A DNA stretch of 64,000 nt from Liolophura sinensis. Taxonomy: Eukaryota > Mollusca > Polyplacophora > Chitonida > Chitonidae. Position numbers and translations under genes: made by a program. Below the pieces are notes generated by a model that saw nothing but the letters and a program-made list of their open reading frames with translations, had not been told where the DNA came from and did not search any database. The stretch spans positions 28,122,330 to 28,186,329 of the forward strand of contig NC_088302.1 in assembly GCF_032854445.1 (NCBI RefSeq), read 5' to 3'. Of this stretch, positions 27,601-42,600 are shown piece by piece (the stretch's first letter is position 1; every line of letters begins with the position of its first letter).

Positions 27601-30600
27601 CTAGAGAACCCTGGAAGGAAATAAAGGTATTTCAGATTTGCATAAAATCATTTAACTTACCTTTTATATTTACACATTCATCTCATTACCACTCAGCAAT
27701 GTATGTATATTTATTTTTCTTGTCCATATTTATGTCATGGTTTGAAAGAAACTCGTGATGTAACAGTAAAATCAGCTACGAGATGCTCATCACACATACC
27801 TTCCCAGCGCTCTCCGCTTCCTCTTCGTAAGACATAGCCACGACAGCAAGCATTAGGTTGATCAGGTAGAATGATCCCAAAAAGACCACAGCCATGAAAA
27901 ACAGCACATTCCATGGCCCACTGGTTCGGATCACCTACAAAAACACCCCACTTTTGTCATATGCTTTATTTTGTGTTGATTTCCTCATACCTCATACATT
28001 ACAAAGTGTGATAACTGCAGTCAGGACGTATATAGCTGTTTATTAAAATTTTAGCACTGACCTCACTTGCATTACACAAAACATAGAACAGTTGGTAAAA
28101 TTTCACTATTGGCAACAGCATAAAAGTTTGAAAAATGACCAAACTCTTCAAATAGTAAAACTTTTGTTGATCCTCAGACTGGTTGTAACCCTCAAATCAA
28201 TGGTTCAATGACCCCTTCACATATAAAAGCAATTGTTGTTATGCAAAATCTAAGACGAGTCAGTTTGTATTTATGGGTAACTGTCTTGAAAATTTACTTC
28301 TATATAACATTCATTTTAGTTTTGAAGGCTTGCAGTTTACCTTATCATAGATATCCTCCCAGAAGTCCAGGGTGATCAGCTGGAAACAGTTCAGCATTGC
28401 CCACAGGAAATTATCAAAGCCGGTAAAACCATTGTTAGGGTTTTCTCCTAAGTCTCCGTGGCAAATATAGTTGGTGTCACAAATTCTGGAAACATGGTTC
28501 ATTTACTTCAGTTTAGGTTCATCTCACTCAGATTACAACTGCAAAATTCAATTTTCTTCAATTCATTTTTTTTTTTTTTTTACCTTCATTGTTTTCCAGG
28601 TTAGATGGATCATTTATCCCTAATATGGTGGGCACATCTAGATGGAGCTATTAAATGCATCAGTTGTAGGATAAATAGTTCATGGCATAAAAAATGAGAA
28701 TTTGCAAACAGTATTGTCTTACCCTGATAATGAGGCATTTCCACACAACACATAGTCCCCATCATCATTTGTCTGCCAGTTACCTGCAGAGTAAATTAAC
28801 AAACATTACTTCTTACTGGACGTATTCTTGTATGTGAACTTCCACTTTTATCTATTTATTATGAAATTAATTAGTGTTTTCTGCCGACTGCTTGCAGATA
28901 TTCTCTCATCTGACTGAGAAGTGGGGTGGGGGGTGGGGGCAGCATGTGAAACTTTTGTTGAAAGGTTCCTGAATATTTGTGCTACGCAAGCATGTTAACC
29001 ACAAGCCCAACACTTTTACATCATAAGCGTACATTATCTCTGGCTCCCATTAGACACCTTCCAAACCCAACGAACACTTCATTGTTGACCCAAAATATAA
29101 GGATATGCTGTCATGATAATCATCAAAACATACTACTGCTATCTAGGGTTTTCCCATGTCATGGCCATGCACATGAATCTTGTTGGAAATTCTGCATCTG
29201 AACTTGTTAAGTTAGTTTCCATACAGTTAACCTAATTCAATCATGAATGAAACTTGTCCACATATCTTTAACTGAGTTGCTGTTTTTATTTATTTATGTA
29301 TTTGATTGGTGTTTTACGCCGTACTCAAGAATATTCCACTCATATGACGGCAGCCAGCATTATGATGGGTGGAAACTGGGCACAGCCTGGGGGAAACCCA
29401 CGACCATCCGCAAGTTGTTGACAGACCTTCCCACATACGGCCAGAGAGGAAGCCAGCATGAGCTGGACTTGAACTCACAGCCACCGTGCTGTTTTTAGAC
29501 ATGCAGCATGTGTAAAGTAATAAGCATTTACACGTCACAGATAAGTTCATGGATGGCATTGCGACATGAACCCTCAATGTTTCACAATAAATGATAGGTA
29601 CGCGTGCAATATGGATAGCAACAATATCATCTGACACATAACGTTATAGACAGATATCACTCAGGTCAACCAAGGAAGACAACTGCTTCACTTTTTCAAT
29701 AAAATATCCCTTATTTTTATTAGTATACACACAATTCAAAATTGAAGTTCATACAATCTTACAAGACTAACAGAGAAATATGCCAATCCAAGCAGTACGA
29801 AACACAGAAATTTCATCTGAGAGAGATTTGCAGAGCAATAAACAGTGCATAAAGACAACAAAAACTTGGAGTATTTCTAGACACACATCTACAACACACA
29901 GAAGTTTCATTTGGGAGAGATTTGAGGAGCAATAAACACTGCATAAAGACAACAAAAAACCTACTTGTATTCTTCACCCAATTGGCGTAGAACTGGTCAT
30001 AGTTGCCATCAGCTAATGTGTACCCTGCCAATGACACATCAAGTACACACTTCTGACGGAGCGTTGCCATGTAGACTTGGAGGGCAAACAAGGCAAACAC
30101 CATCAGCACAAACACAGTCAACGTGATTACCTCTACCAACATCTTAAAAGCTCTCAGCAATGCATTCACTATGGTCCGCAACCCTGTCAAAATAAACAAA
30201 TTTGATTATATATTCCTTTATTACATAATACAGATCAAGGATTACAAAAATTCACTTCCATTCTACAAAGTTTTCATTATTACTATTTGTGACAGCTTCT
30301 CAAGTGTGGTGAAGTCTCACTAACTCAGAAGCATTGTGTCAAAGACACCATTCAGTTGTTACACTCACCAATAAATACTTAATACCAAAACCACAAAATA
30401 AACCATTAAAGATTTTGGTATGGTTATAACCCAGTTCAAAGCATGAAACAGTGAAAACTACAGTAAACCACAAGGCCACAGCAGCCACTGCTAAATAGTC
30501 AAACAGAACTATCTTCCAAAATCAATGGCTGTTTTTTTATTTCACCTTTTCTTTCCATTTTCATTGTTTGAAGAATGTATGGTTATTGAAAACAATTGGT

Positions 30601-33600
30601 ACATGCAGCATCAATACTGAGATCCAATTTTAATGTTTATTTGTTCCTGCGAGTTGAAATTGGGCACACAAATTTCACTTTTGGTCAAATTACTACATAC
30701 TGAACTTCAAATATCAAAGACTTTGAATTTCAAAATTTGAAAGTTTTACTGGTTTACATACTGTATCGCATTTGCTGTCTTGGGATACCCTCCTTCTGCA
30801 ATTCCTCCTGGATCATCTATGCAGATATATTTACAAGTGAAAGGGTCAATGTAACACATGTGTTCATAACACAGCCCTCACCTGGAATGATGGAGACAGT
30901 CTTGAGAGCCCTGAGTACCCTGAATGTCCTCATGCTAGCCAGGTTGAAGCTTGCTCCCTGGGAAGTGTTCTCTATAATGATCGTCACATAGCTGCAAATA
31001 ACAATTACGAATATTGTTATTATATTTGTCTGAACTGAATTCAAATTGTTTTTTGTTTTATTTTTTTTTTCACAGAAAGTGTACCATACCGGTACATAAA
31101 TAAGAGTCAACAACTTTAAATTTAGAATTTATGTGAAACATTTACTTATTAAAAATGCTGAAAAACTCTGAAATGGTTATCATCAGTACACATAAACTTT
31201 GGCAGCATCTACTGACTAAACATGATTATCGTCATAGGTGGTTTATCTCTTTGTTCAGTTGTTATGCAAGATGAAATGCTCAATTTCCTTGTAATTGGTT
31301 TTTTGAACACCATAAATTAGCCCTTTCAACCTTCTACAGTGCCCCATCCTGCAACTCCTAGATTGAAGCCTGAAAACGTGTTTCTTTTGATCCAGACTAT
31401 TTTGTTCACTTTCTTTTTATTAATAGTCTTTCAAGTTATTCATTTTAATGCACATATCCATCAGTCCCAACTTTCTGCCGTTCATTACAAGAGTTATACT
31501 AGTTTCCTGTGATATAATAACCATCAATTCAGTTTTGCACTCTCCTATGATGTCTGATGAAGTCTGATGATAAAACCTAGCCAGTTCCATGTACCCTGTG
31601 ATGTTAATTTTATGGTCAGATCATCATGATATAGTTTTCCACTCACCCTATGATGATAACAGCAAAACCCAGCCAGTTCCATGTACCCTGTGATGTTAGT
31701 TTAATAGCCAGATCATCATGATATAGTTTTCCACTCACCCTATGATGATAACAGCAAAACCCAGCCAGTTCCATGTACCCTGTGATGTTAATTTTATGAT
31801 CAGATCATCATGATATAGTTTTCCACTCACCCTATGATGATAACAGCAAAACCCAGCCAGTTCCATGTACCCTGTGATGTTAGTTTAATAGCCAGATCAT
31901 CATGATATAGTTTTCCACTCACCCTATGATGATAACAGCAAAGTCTAGCCAGTTCCATGGGTCCCTCAGATATGTGTATTTGTTTAATATAAAGCCCCTG
32001 GCCAACAGCTTTATGATCATCTCCACACTGTAGATGCCCAGAAACACATACCTAAAATACACAAATAAAACACAGACATAAGATGCACGTGCAGTACAAG
32101 TTACAATAATAAGAAAAGCAAATAGCTGTACCCTAATTCATCAGCCTTTTTAACCACCTCTGCAACCAATATTTTGAAATATTCTGAAAGATGTAGGATG
32201 TACACAAATAATTTGCACGGTTTTATGAAGCATACATCTCGAATGACACAAACAATTCGTTTGTTACAAGATTTTCAATTGTAAGCACAGATTAAACTTA
32301 AGAAAGTGCTTTAGTGGTTGAAAAGGTTGAAGATTTACAGTATGTAAGACATGTAAATTAAACTTTTCTGGGTTTTAAAGGGAATAGTATTCAATATTCT
32401 GTATATATTCCTACTTAAATATAAAGTATACTCTCATTTTAGAACACATACATGTGCAAATGCATATACCTGTAACATACATGTACAAATGCATATGTAT
32501 GTAACATACATGTACAAATGCATATGTCTGTAACATACATGTGCAAATGCATATGTCTGTAACATACATGCACAAATGTATATGTCTGTAACACACATGT
32601 ACAAATGCGTATGTCTGTAACATACATGTACAAATGCGTACGTCTGTAACACACATGTACAAATGCGTATGTCTGTAACATACATGTACAAAGCATATGT
32701 CTGTAACATACATTCACAAATGTATATGTCTGTAACATACATGTACAAATGCATATGTCTGTAACACACATGTACAAATGCATATGTCTGTAACACACAT
32801 GTACAAATGCATACGTCTGTAACACACATGTACAAATGCATATGTCTGTAACACACATGTACAAAAGCATGTGTCTGTAACACACATGTACAAATGCATA
32901 TATCTGTAACACACATGTACAAATGCATATGTCTGTAACATACATGTACATGTCAAGTTATCACTGGCACACCAGCATGTTGCCTGCAGATGCTATTTTG
33001 AGGAGAAAATCTGTGCTTCTACTGAGAATAAATATAAACATGAAAGGGTGCTGCTTGCCCCCCAAGTCAGCTGAAAAACACAATATATCTGGAGTGAAGT
33101 TGGTGCGTTATTTTCTCAGCATGTCTCACCTGCTTCTCGAGGCTTGCATATGCATCCAAGTGATCTATTTTCCAGGTCTCCTCTCGTAACATACAGTGCC
33201 TAAGTTTAGCAGACTAAAATCAACAGATGTAGCTAAACATGCAAGTCTGTCATTGACAATCCTTAAGCCAGCCAGTACCGCTTAGAGTGTTTGTGCATTC
33301 AGGATAAAGCACTTTACAAGTACAGAATTACTTCTCATTTACTGTAGCTGACTAACAAAAGAATGCCAAACACTTCAAATGCATGTAATGTTTTATGATT
33401 CCCCGATTTGTTAATGCAATCGGCAGAACCTCGATTTGTTCCTGCTCATGGGTGGGTGTCGGTTTTATGATGGGTATACCCTGTGTATATCTCAAAAATG
33501 AATCAATTAAAACTGTTTCAATTTAGTAGACACTTCCTTGCCACTTTCTTATTTTTTGAAAAACAGACCTAATTATTTTTTCATTTATTCAATTTCATTT

Positions 33601-36600
33601 CAACCATTGTTATTAATAAGTGTTTCTCAACATGCTCCATAATTACAAAAGAAGATGGGGCTACTTCAGAATATTGTACATTGACTACTTCAACAGGATT
33701 TGCCAAAATTAAGAAAAATACAGATTTGCCAGTTTCATCCTTTTCGGTTTAACGTCCCAATAGCATTATTTTTGTCACGTCAAAAAAATTTAAAGGGAAC
33801 AATGTCTTTCTGCACCTCATGGAATTTGTATACATGTACATATTATTATTATTACTGTTATTATTTGAACTTCCTGTGTAAAGTAATAACAAAATATACA
33901 GTCTCTGAAGTTCTGAAACCAATGTAGATCTTCCTCCAAATCTTTAAAAAGTGTATAACTGAATCATGTTAAAACTTGCTCCTGGGGCCTCCGTGGCTCA
34001 GTCGGTTAGCACGCTAGCGCAGCATAATGACCCAGGAGCCTCTCACCAATGCGGTCGCTGTGAGTTCAAGTCCAGCTCATGCTGGCTTCCTCTCCGGACG
34101 TATGTGGGTAGGTCTTCCAGCAACTTGCAGCTGGTCGTGGGTTTCCCCCGGGCTGTGCCCGCTTTCCACCCACCATAATGCTGGCCGCCGTTGTATAAGT
34201 GAAATATTCTTGAGTACGGTGTAAAACACCAATCAAATAAATAAATAAAACTTGCTCCTTCATTTGCAAAAAGTCTGAATGGATGATTAAGGCTTGACGC
34301 CACATTGGCAAAATTTCCGTAAAGTTTGAGGAATTAGGGTAGTAACACACTATTTAAGATGTCTCAGTTCACACTATTTGTCTGCACTGACAGTACAGAG
34401 TACATGTATTTATGAACATGCTCAGACTGGTACTGGGACAAATGCTCTTCAATCTAAGGTTATACTTATCACCATGTGATGATTGTATAATGCTTCACAG
34501 GTGACTGCACGGCCAACTACCGATAAGTCCTGAGTGAATCAGAACCATTTCATACCTCACACTTTCCCCAAGGTGTAAATTATTATGCGGGTTTGGACAT
34601 TCATTGAAGTCAACAGGCATTAAAGAGCTATTACCCTAGACGCACATACCGTTCAAGCACAATGATTTTAGGTAGTTTGTGAACAGGTCTTGACCACCAT
34701 AATGGGAGAAAGCTGTAGCTCTGTCAGTGAAGGATCAAGATCAACTACATTGCATAATTCATAAAGATGGCATCAATTTGGATCGTCAATTTAATACTAC
34801 AATATAATAATAATTATGCAAAGTAGAGCTAAAACCACATAGACAGACTTTGGACTTAAAAAAAAAAGTAAGAACAAATATGCAGTGTGGTCTCAGTTGC
34901 AGTTTCAATGGGTGTTCTTGCCACTAAACTGTTTCAATGTAATCACTCTTCAAACTTAATTATGTTTTTCATTTTTCCTGAAAAATACCCCCATGAGGTC
35001 TCCTGGCTGAAAAGAATAGGACCTCAGGATTTCTATGCAGGCAAATCTGCAGATTTTAAAGATATTTTAAGAAGTTTGTTTCTTTTTTGTTCTCATTTTG
35101 GATGTTATCATTCCCATAACTGCTGCCTTGTTTCTAACAAGTTCTCACAACGACGTTGCTGAAATCCTGCTGATGTGACGCTAAACCCTATAGTCAATTC
35201 TTCCCTTAGCATGTATATATGTATGCTTTGGGTTTTACATATCGGACTTAACAATATATTAGTCATATCATGAGGTGGAGTTATAAGGTGTATGTACAAA
35301 TACATATGTGTAGCAGGGCGAGTCCATGTCGCCAAAGTGCGACCTCCACTGAAGTATCATGCTGAACACACCAGACATGACACCCCACTCAGTCACATTA
35401 CATTGACACCTGGCCAACTAGCCCTGTTTCCTTGTTCTAACCTCTCAGTGTTGAGCGCCAAGTGAGGCAGCAACAAGCACCATTTTTGAAGGTTTTGGTG
35501 TGATGCTCCCTGGGTTTGATCTCAGGTCTCTGAACTTCTTCATTTAGACATTCTTGAATATTAACTGATTTCTGCCAAAAAGCATCTAAGTACACATGAA
35601 CGATGGAAATGTTACTTACTCTGGAATCTCGTTGGAGTCTGGAATGGCTGCCAATAGGATACAGTTCACTACAATGGTCAGGATGATGAAGTAATCGAAG
35701 AATTGGTTGGTGGCAATATACACAGGTATCCTGCGGATGGGATTCCATGGTGACAAAATGAAGAAGGCCTTAGTTGCAGAGAATCGGTAGATGAACTTTT
35801 TCTTTATTCGTTTGGCAATAACAACGAAAGTCTGAAACAGAAACGACCATAGCAAAGCTTTCAGTAAGTCTTCTCTTACCACTGAGTGAGGTTAACCTAT
35901 CTAATTTTTTTTTATTTATTTATTTACTTGAGTGGTGTTTAAAGCCATGCTCAAGAGTTTTAAGGTTGAAGGGAACCCATAGCTGTCAAAACCACACACC
36001 TTCATGTAACTTACCACATGACAGTTTTACAAGCACTGTGGACCAACAAATATTATATGCTATTATACTAGCCTGTTAACTACAAATATTATATAAAACT
36101 TACAAGCTACATGTAACAAAATAACAGCAGACAGCCACAAGAAAATATCATGGCATATAAACTGACTCATCCAAGTCTTAATATGTCTTCAAGCTTGAAG
36201 CACACACAATTGCAGGTACTACGTACTAGAGTCAACATCACTGAACCAATCTACTGAGACCAAGATCTGACAAGGCCCACTTATTGTCGTAGAACATATG
36301 CTGCTTTTACTTATTAATGCTAATGAGTTCTGTCCAACTGTCTTTTGCGATATTTGCAACATAACTATTACTGATTATAACAATTTGATAATAGGTACAA
36401 TATAACTAACTATTTTTAACAGAATGATGAAAAACGACATGTCATAGTGTTCCTGAAACAAACAGTATAGCACCCATGAGTCAATTAATTATTATACGCA
36501 CGTTCACATTTGTAACAATCCAGCACAAAATATGTCAGATTAAAGTCCAGTTCACACTGGGGGGAGTTTTTCACTTGTAGGGACAAACTTAACCACCTAT

Positions 36601-39600
36601 GAAATACTTCGATGATATCTGCAGCATTGTTGTAGACACACTAGGCGGATATTTCCCTTCATCATGGTCAGTAGGTTATGTCAAGTGATCTAGTAAATTA
36701 TGTAACATGAACAAAATTTCACAGTTTAACACAACTCTGTTTTGTCTGATTGGTCAGCTCGATCGTCTCAATCACTGAAATAGTATCTGACATGTCTGAT
36801 TCAAGATTGCCTGCGGATCACCACCGGTGCGGATACACAAAGCGGTTTCTTAGAAATTCACAAAATACACTTGTACAAGCGCAAAAATGTCTAGTGTGTC
36901 CGCCGCAATTTGCGATCAAAAGCACAAATGGAAGTTCAAAAATGTCATTACATATATTAGAAGTATAAATTATTGAAGGACACAAATCTAGATCTTCGAA
37001 AATATATCCTAGTGCTGTATTGATTCCCTTGGTGCTACAGATATCAACAGCAAAGAAAAAATACAAGCATATATGATCTATGCTATCATCTATCAAGTCA
37101 TAATTCAAACAGACAGAATTTTTGTACAAATATTAAGCAACACTATGTGCTACTTTCCGTAATTACACTGACTGATATTAGTTTCATTATTTCACCTCAG
37201 TTATTTGATAAGTATGCTTTTCATTTCTCATTTCATCAAAGCAAAAATATTTACACTGTCAACAGCACATTTATCTTGTGCTTCTGAGAGCACATATTTA
37301 TACTTTGCACATTTTAACGTCCAAAACATTGATGACCAGAGTAGAATCAATATGTAACGTCCATTCCACGTCAAATAGTAATGGTTACCTCATTACTATA
37401 ATTTTAGAACATCAATTAAAGCTGCACACATCCACCTGGATAATCTGATAGAGTGATATCCTGATCAAACAAAAGTACTTAATACCAATTTGCAAGATAC
37501 AAGTTTCTGACATTAAAACGTTCACCAGGAGTGTCACATGTCACGCTAATGAGAAATTAGTGACATCCGCTGAACACATTAATTAATGTGGTTTTATGAT
37601 GCTTCTAGTATTAAAGTGATGCAAGTAATGTATGCCAAACCTCAGTGTATCCACATGTGATACAATGCTGTAAAGCTGAACACATTAACACCATGAACGC
37701 TGCAGAGAATCTTACTAACGACACATTATAGGGCTATGGACCATCCTACTTACTACCGTAACTAAATCTATTGCATCACAGCTATACACGTTAAGCCCAC
37801 GTTACCACTATAGTTTGACTAAATATTTATACACAAAATGTTTCTCTTCTTGATCACATAAGGAAACAAAATATATATACATACATCTAATGTGAATAGA
37901 ATTGACATAATTTGATCAAATATACAGTACCAAACCATCTTGTCCTGTATGATTTAATTTCTTCACTTTAGTATAGCCCTTTTTTTTCAAGGGGTGTATC
38001 CAGATCCTGATTTCATGTGTGATCCAGAATTACTGTATTTTGAAAGTTGTTGCATTTAATTTAATTGTTGAATGCTGCTTCCGCATTTACATTTTAATAA
38101 ATTTAATTCAGTTCAGAAAATTCATTACGTGCACACATGAAATACATGTATTCTTAAAAATCTCTTTTTTTTTTTCTTGGCATCCAGAAACAGAAAATGA
38201 CAATGGCCATTCCTAGTCTTGAGAGATTATAATTTACCTACCAAAGGAACTGACTCAAGGCATACACAAGTATAATTTTCAGGCAGGCTGTTGTGAAAGG
38301 CTGTCAGTAGCTGTTTTAGTACTCAGTCTCAGTATCTGCTATAAAAATGTTTTGGAGGAGTACAGCCAGATAGTGTTATCTTGATGTTAGGGGGATTCTT
38401 GCAATGCTTGCCGCAGTCCAAGGGGTCTGAAAGAGATTTAGTCTTCCCTCCCTGGGAGATGTTATACCCCCCAAGGCTTGCTCCTCTAAGTTTCCTACTC
38501 TGCACCTCCTGCTGTGCTGTTACAGTGTAAATAGCAACCATATGCAGGACATCAGCAGTATTACTATAAAGATGATGCTATTCTCCTCCACCCAGTTACA
38601 CAGCTGATTAAATCATTCTTAATACATTTTAAATGGAACTGGCCCCAAATATTTATCTATGAAGATCATCATGACAAAACACCATTCATGGTCTCTCTGG
38701 CATTCAGTGATGGGACTATTTGAAAATTTCTCACACTATAACAAGTGGAACAAGAAAGTAGTCTTACCAACAAGCACCTTGTCATCCTTTAAGCTGTAGC
38801 TAAGCCAGAATTTTACTACCAGCCTAAATGGAGAAAAATATACCCCTGGATGAGCTGCATGCTAAGGCATAAAAAGCCTGTACAAGGTCGCCCGCGTTAT
38901 GATTCAAAATCCCACGCAAAAATCAAGATTCTTTCCCATGAAATGATTACATCTTTGCATAGCCAGAAAACTCATGTTGTTTCTAGTCAGGATACCAGAA
39001 ACACATGACAGCATGAACAGAAGCGGCAAATGGCAATCAACCCGAAAATGAGAAGCGTTCCTTAACATGTTGTGTGTTCACAGGAACTAGTATTAAGCAG
39101 ATTGCAACAAAAACAACTTCGTTTGATTTAAACCTTATGTTCTGTGGCCGACAGTCACAGAAGTTTTGGACCTATCTTTCGACTGTATGATACAAATCGT
39201 CGTGGTTGAGTACCCCTCGACATATCATTGTATCATCAGCTGATGAGCCACATACGTGTGGCTGCTAAATATGTTGTCCAGATTTAAAAGCTAAAGAGAT
39301 TTTCAATTGGGACATATCTCCCGTAATGTTTACCTCTGTCGATATGTTGCTGTTGTATTGAAGCTGTTTGGTATAACGTGAAGTGGGTTATGGAATCAAA
39401 CGCCCGGACAGTAAATGTAAGACCAACGTATACTCGAACAATGAAGACCTCGTACTGTTGACTTACAAATTTACACAAGTCATTTTTGCCGATTCGCACT
39501 GTTTTTAAACTCTTTTTGTCAAATTTCTCCCGCCGGACGATCTTTGTTGCCTTTAAACTTTCCCTTCAAAGACTGAAGAGTTCCTGAATATGGAAATGAG

Positions 39601-42600
39601 ATCATGTGACCCAATAAAGTTGGTTGAGAATACAAACTAGTCACTTTTCCACAGTACTTGGCTTTCAAACGTGGGCAACGTTGACACGTTTTAAAAATAA
39701 TGCTACACATTACTATAAATAATAAAAATTCAATAAAAACGTTTGCCTTTCCCGTGAAATGGGCTGAAATTTTAGGGTAAAGTTAAGAAAATTTCTTATC
39801 ATTATACATGTAGGTTTACAATTAATTTAGATACCGGTATTATGTTAGATTATAACACCCAACATGCGGCTCTTTAAATATAAATATCTTATTTTCGGAA
39901 ACAAGGACATATATTTCTATAAAGCAGCATAATTTCAGAAAAATGTGATGCAACTAAACAATGTCCCAGAGCTCACTCCAATAGCCACACTAACACCCAT
40001 CAATACAAAATTTAAATCATACACATTATAAATACTACTACTGCTATTGCGGCATTTAGTTGTGTACTGAAAGCTGTATAGTGATAAATATTGGCATTTG
40101 TTGAGGCTTAATGGAGCAAAATGTCCCTACCTGACCTCGCCTACACTGTTCGTTTTTCAGCATTTTTTTTTTTTTTTTTTGTGATTTGTTTTATCAGCCA
40201 TACCTAAACGTACCTTTTCTTTCCCAGGTGGCCCCTGTGAAGTGTCGGCTTCGTATGGACAAGAATCCAAGCCCTCCACATAAGGGAAATCAAACAGTAA
40301 TTCCGGACAAAATCGTCTTTTCCACCACAATCTCTCGGGTATCAAGTTCAGCAGCCTCTCCTTGAGCGGCATGCCGCTCTGGGCATTTACGCGTTAATCA
40401 GCTGAGCGACACACAGCCTTCCCGCAAGAACTTCATCCTAAACGCGGCCATCATGTCGGTAACCAAGGATTGTGTTAAAGGGACAACATTTCTGTCACTC
40501 CCGTACGTGTCGTACCGAGAGCTTCACATAAGATCGCAGGGATACAGCGAAGAATGGAACATCTCGATGTTTTTTTGCCCATGATATACCGGTTACCTAC
40601 GCGCATCTATATCGACGGCATTCACTGTGCGCAACAAACTGAAAGGCTTTCTAGCTTCCTACAACAAGATCCCAAAGTTTTACAACAGCGCAGCAGCCCA
40701 GGGCGTTTATCGTAACCTCGGGAGACGATATTTTTCCTGCCTGCCAAGAAAGTATGCTTTGGTGAGAATGATCCCGCGTAGCTCTACCCAGTCTCCATCT
40801 AACTGTGTGGCGAGAACGATCCCACGTAGCTCTATCCAGTCTCCACATAAATTTGTGGCAGGATATATCTGCTCCTCTGAAGTATAAACGTCCGCCGAAA
40901 GTAAGTAGGGCCTATCGGTAGGGGCCTCTCGTACGTCGTAACTGTAAACTACATCAGCCACACTGCAATCTGGCCCAGTTTTCGCCTAGGTGGATTTGAT
41001 CGGCCATCCTCCAAAGAGAAGGTAACTTCCTAGAGAACGCTTCGGGGATAAGCCAAGTTTACATTATCCTTTAAACACAAGCTGGTAGATATGTATATAT
41101 ACCTGTATATACCTCTTCCCCCTCTCAACGTATATACTATCTGTCACTAAATCCACCATTCAGCTACTCATAGTACGGAGTATGTATAAACCGTAACAGT
41201 TTCTCGTCGTATTTTCTCTGACTCTTAATCATGCACTATTCACAGGCTTGCTAACTTGCCATGTAAGTACTACCAAGTGTACCACACGTTTTCCGTGCAC
41301 GTCAGTGGAAACTTCTCTCATCAAACATGTATAATTATACTCTATTTCGCTATTCAGTAAAACAATAGAACGATCTGCTTCATCTGGTGAAAGACTTGAC
41401 ATGTCTTTTACTAAACAATTACACTTATGCATAATTAAGGCTTAACATGTGTACTTATGGACCTATGTATAACTCAACTCAGACTATAATGTAGTATAGG
41501 CCATGTATACAAGCAACAGCTGATGTATCTTCGTGGTCATAGAGCCCGAGGAGCATATATAAACTTACTGTATGTGAGGTGTATTTAGATGCTTACATTT
41601 TTCCATGAACACTTAGCTTTTCCCCTGCTTTGTGCACGAAAATATTTGACAGCTAAGATATAGACCTTTATTTGTATGCCGTAGAGCTTAGTTTGGATTC
41701 ATTGTCGCTTGGCACAGTCATAATTGTCGACTTGTATCAAGTAGCAACGGCACTCAGATTGCAACTTGCAAATGTCTGTGGTTTTCGTAAGAAAGTTTCG
41801 CCTTGAAGTGCATCTGCAGAGTTGTATTTATTATAATTCTGATATCAGCGCAAGTTTTAAGTATATTTTGGGTTGGTTGTTATATACCTTTTTCATAAGG
41901 CATATGTACTAGGATCTTGTTACACCGGTATTTCTTTGTTCCCTTTGTGTATTCGATCATGGATTGTTTTATCCAAAAACTATGCATCACATTACAATTG
42001 GGTTTTTTTTATACACATAGCCTGTGAGTCTCTATCACGATAAAAGAAGACGGACATTTCCTTTCCTGTGTACGTATTTTTTCTTATTCATATGATAGAT
42101 TCGTTGATGGATGCATACATATTTATAGCATTAGCCCTTCTTTATAAAGACCAACTTTCTCATAGAGGGAAACCTTTCATGCTGTTAGTTCATATATATA
42201 TATATATAGTTTACTTCGTGTATGCAGTTTTATACCATGGTATAAGTCCGATGCATTGTCTCATGTGACCAAGAACAGCTAGCCCACCCGATAGAAATGA
42301 GATCAGTTTCAGGCACTTTAGGACGTTCTCACCATGCAAGAAAAGCCGTGCCGAAAGAAATGAGCTGAATAGTATTGGGCACTGTGACGATCACAAGCGA
42401 TTTGGCAATGCGACCATGCAAGAAGAGCACACCCGGTGGAAATGAGCTAAATGTTATAGACACTGTGACGATCTCACGCGATATGGCAATGCGACCATGC
42501 AAGAAAAGCGCGGCCGATAAAAATGAGCTAAATGTTATAGACACTGTGACGATCTCACGCAATATGGAAATGCGACCATGCAAGAAAAGCCCGGCCGACA

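Noticed and set aside
32411..32956. Several overlapping - strand open frames of 80-170 codons rich in Cys, His and Tyr.
   Set aside because: All are readings of the 29-bp tandem array.
33984..34060. A functional tRNA gene.
   Set aside because: A-box- and B-box-like sequences are present but the acceptor stem and cloverleaf cannot be completed; the sequence belongs to a tRNA-derived SINE with an AAATA tail.
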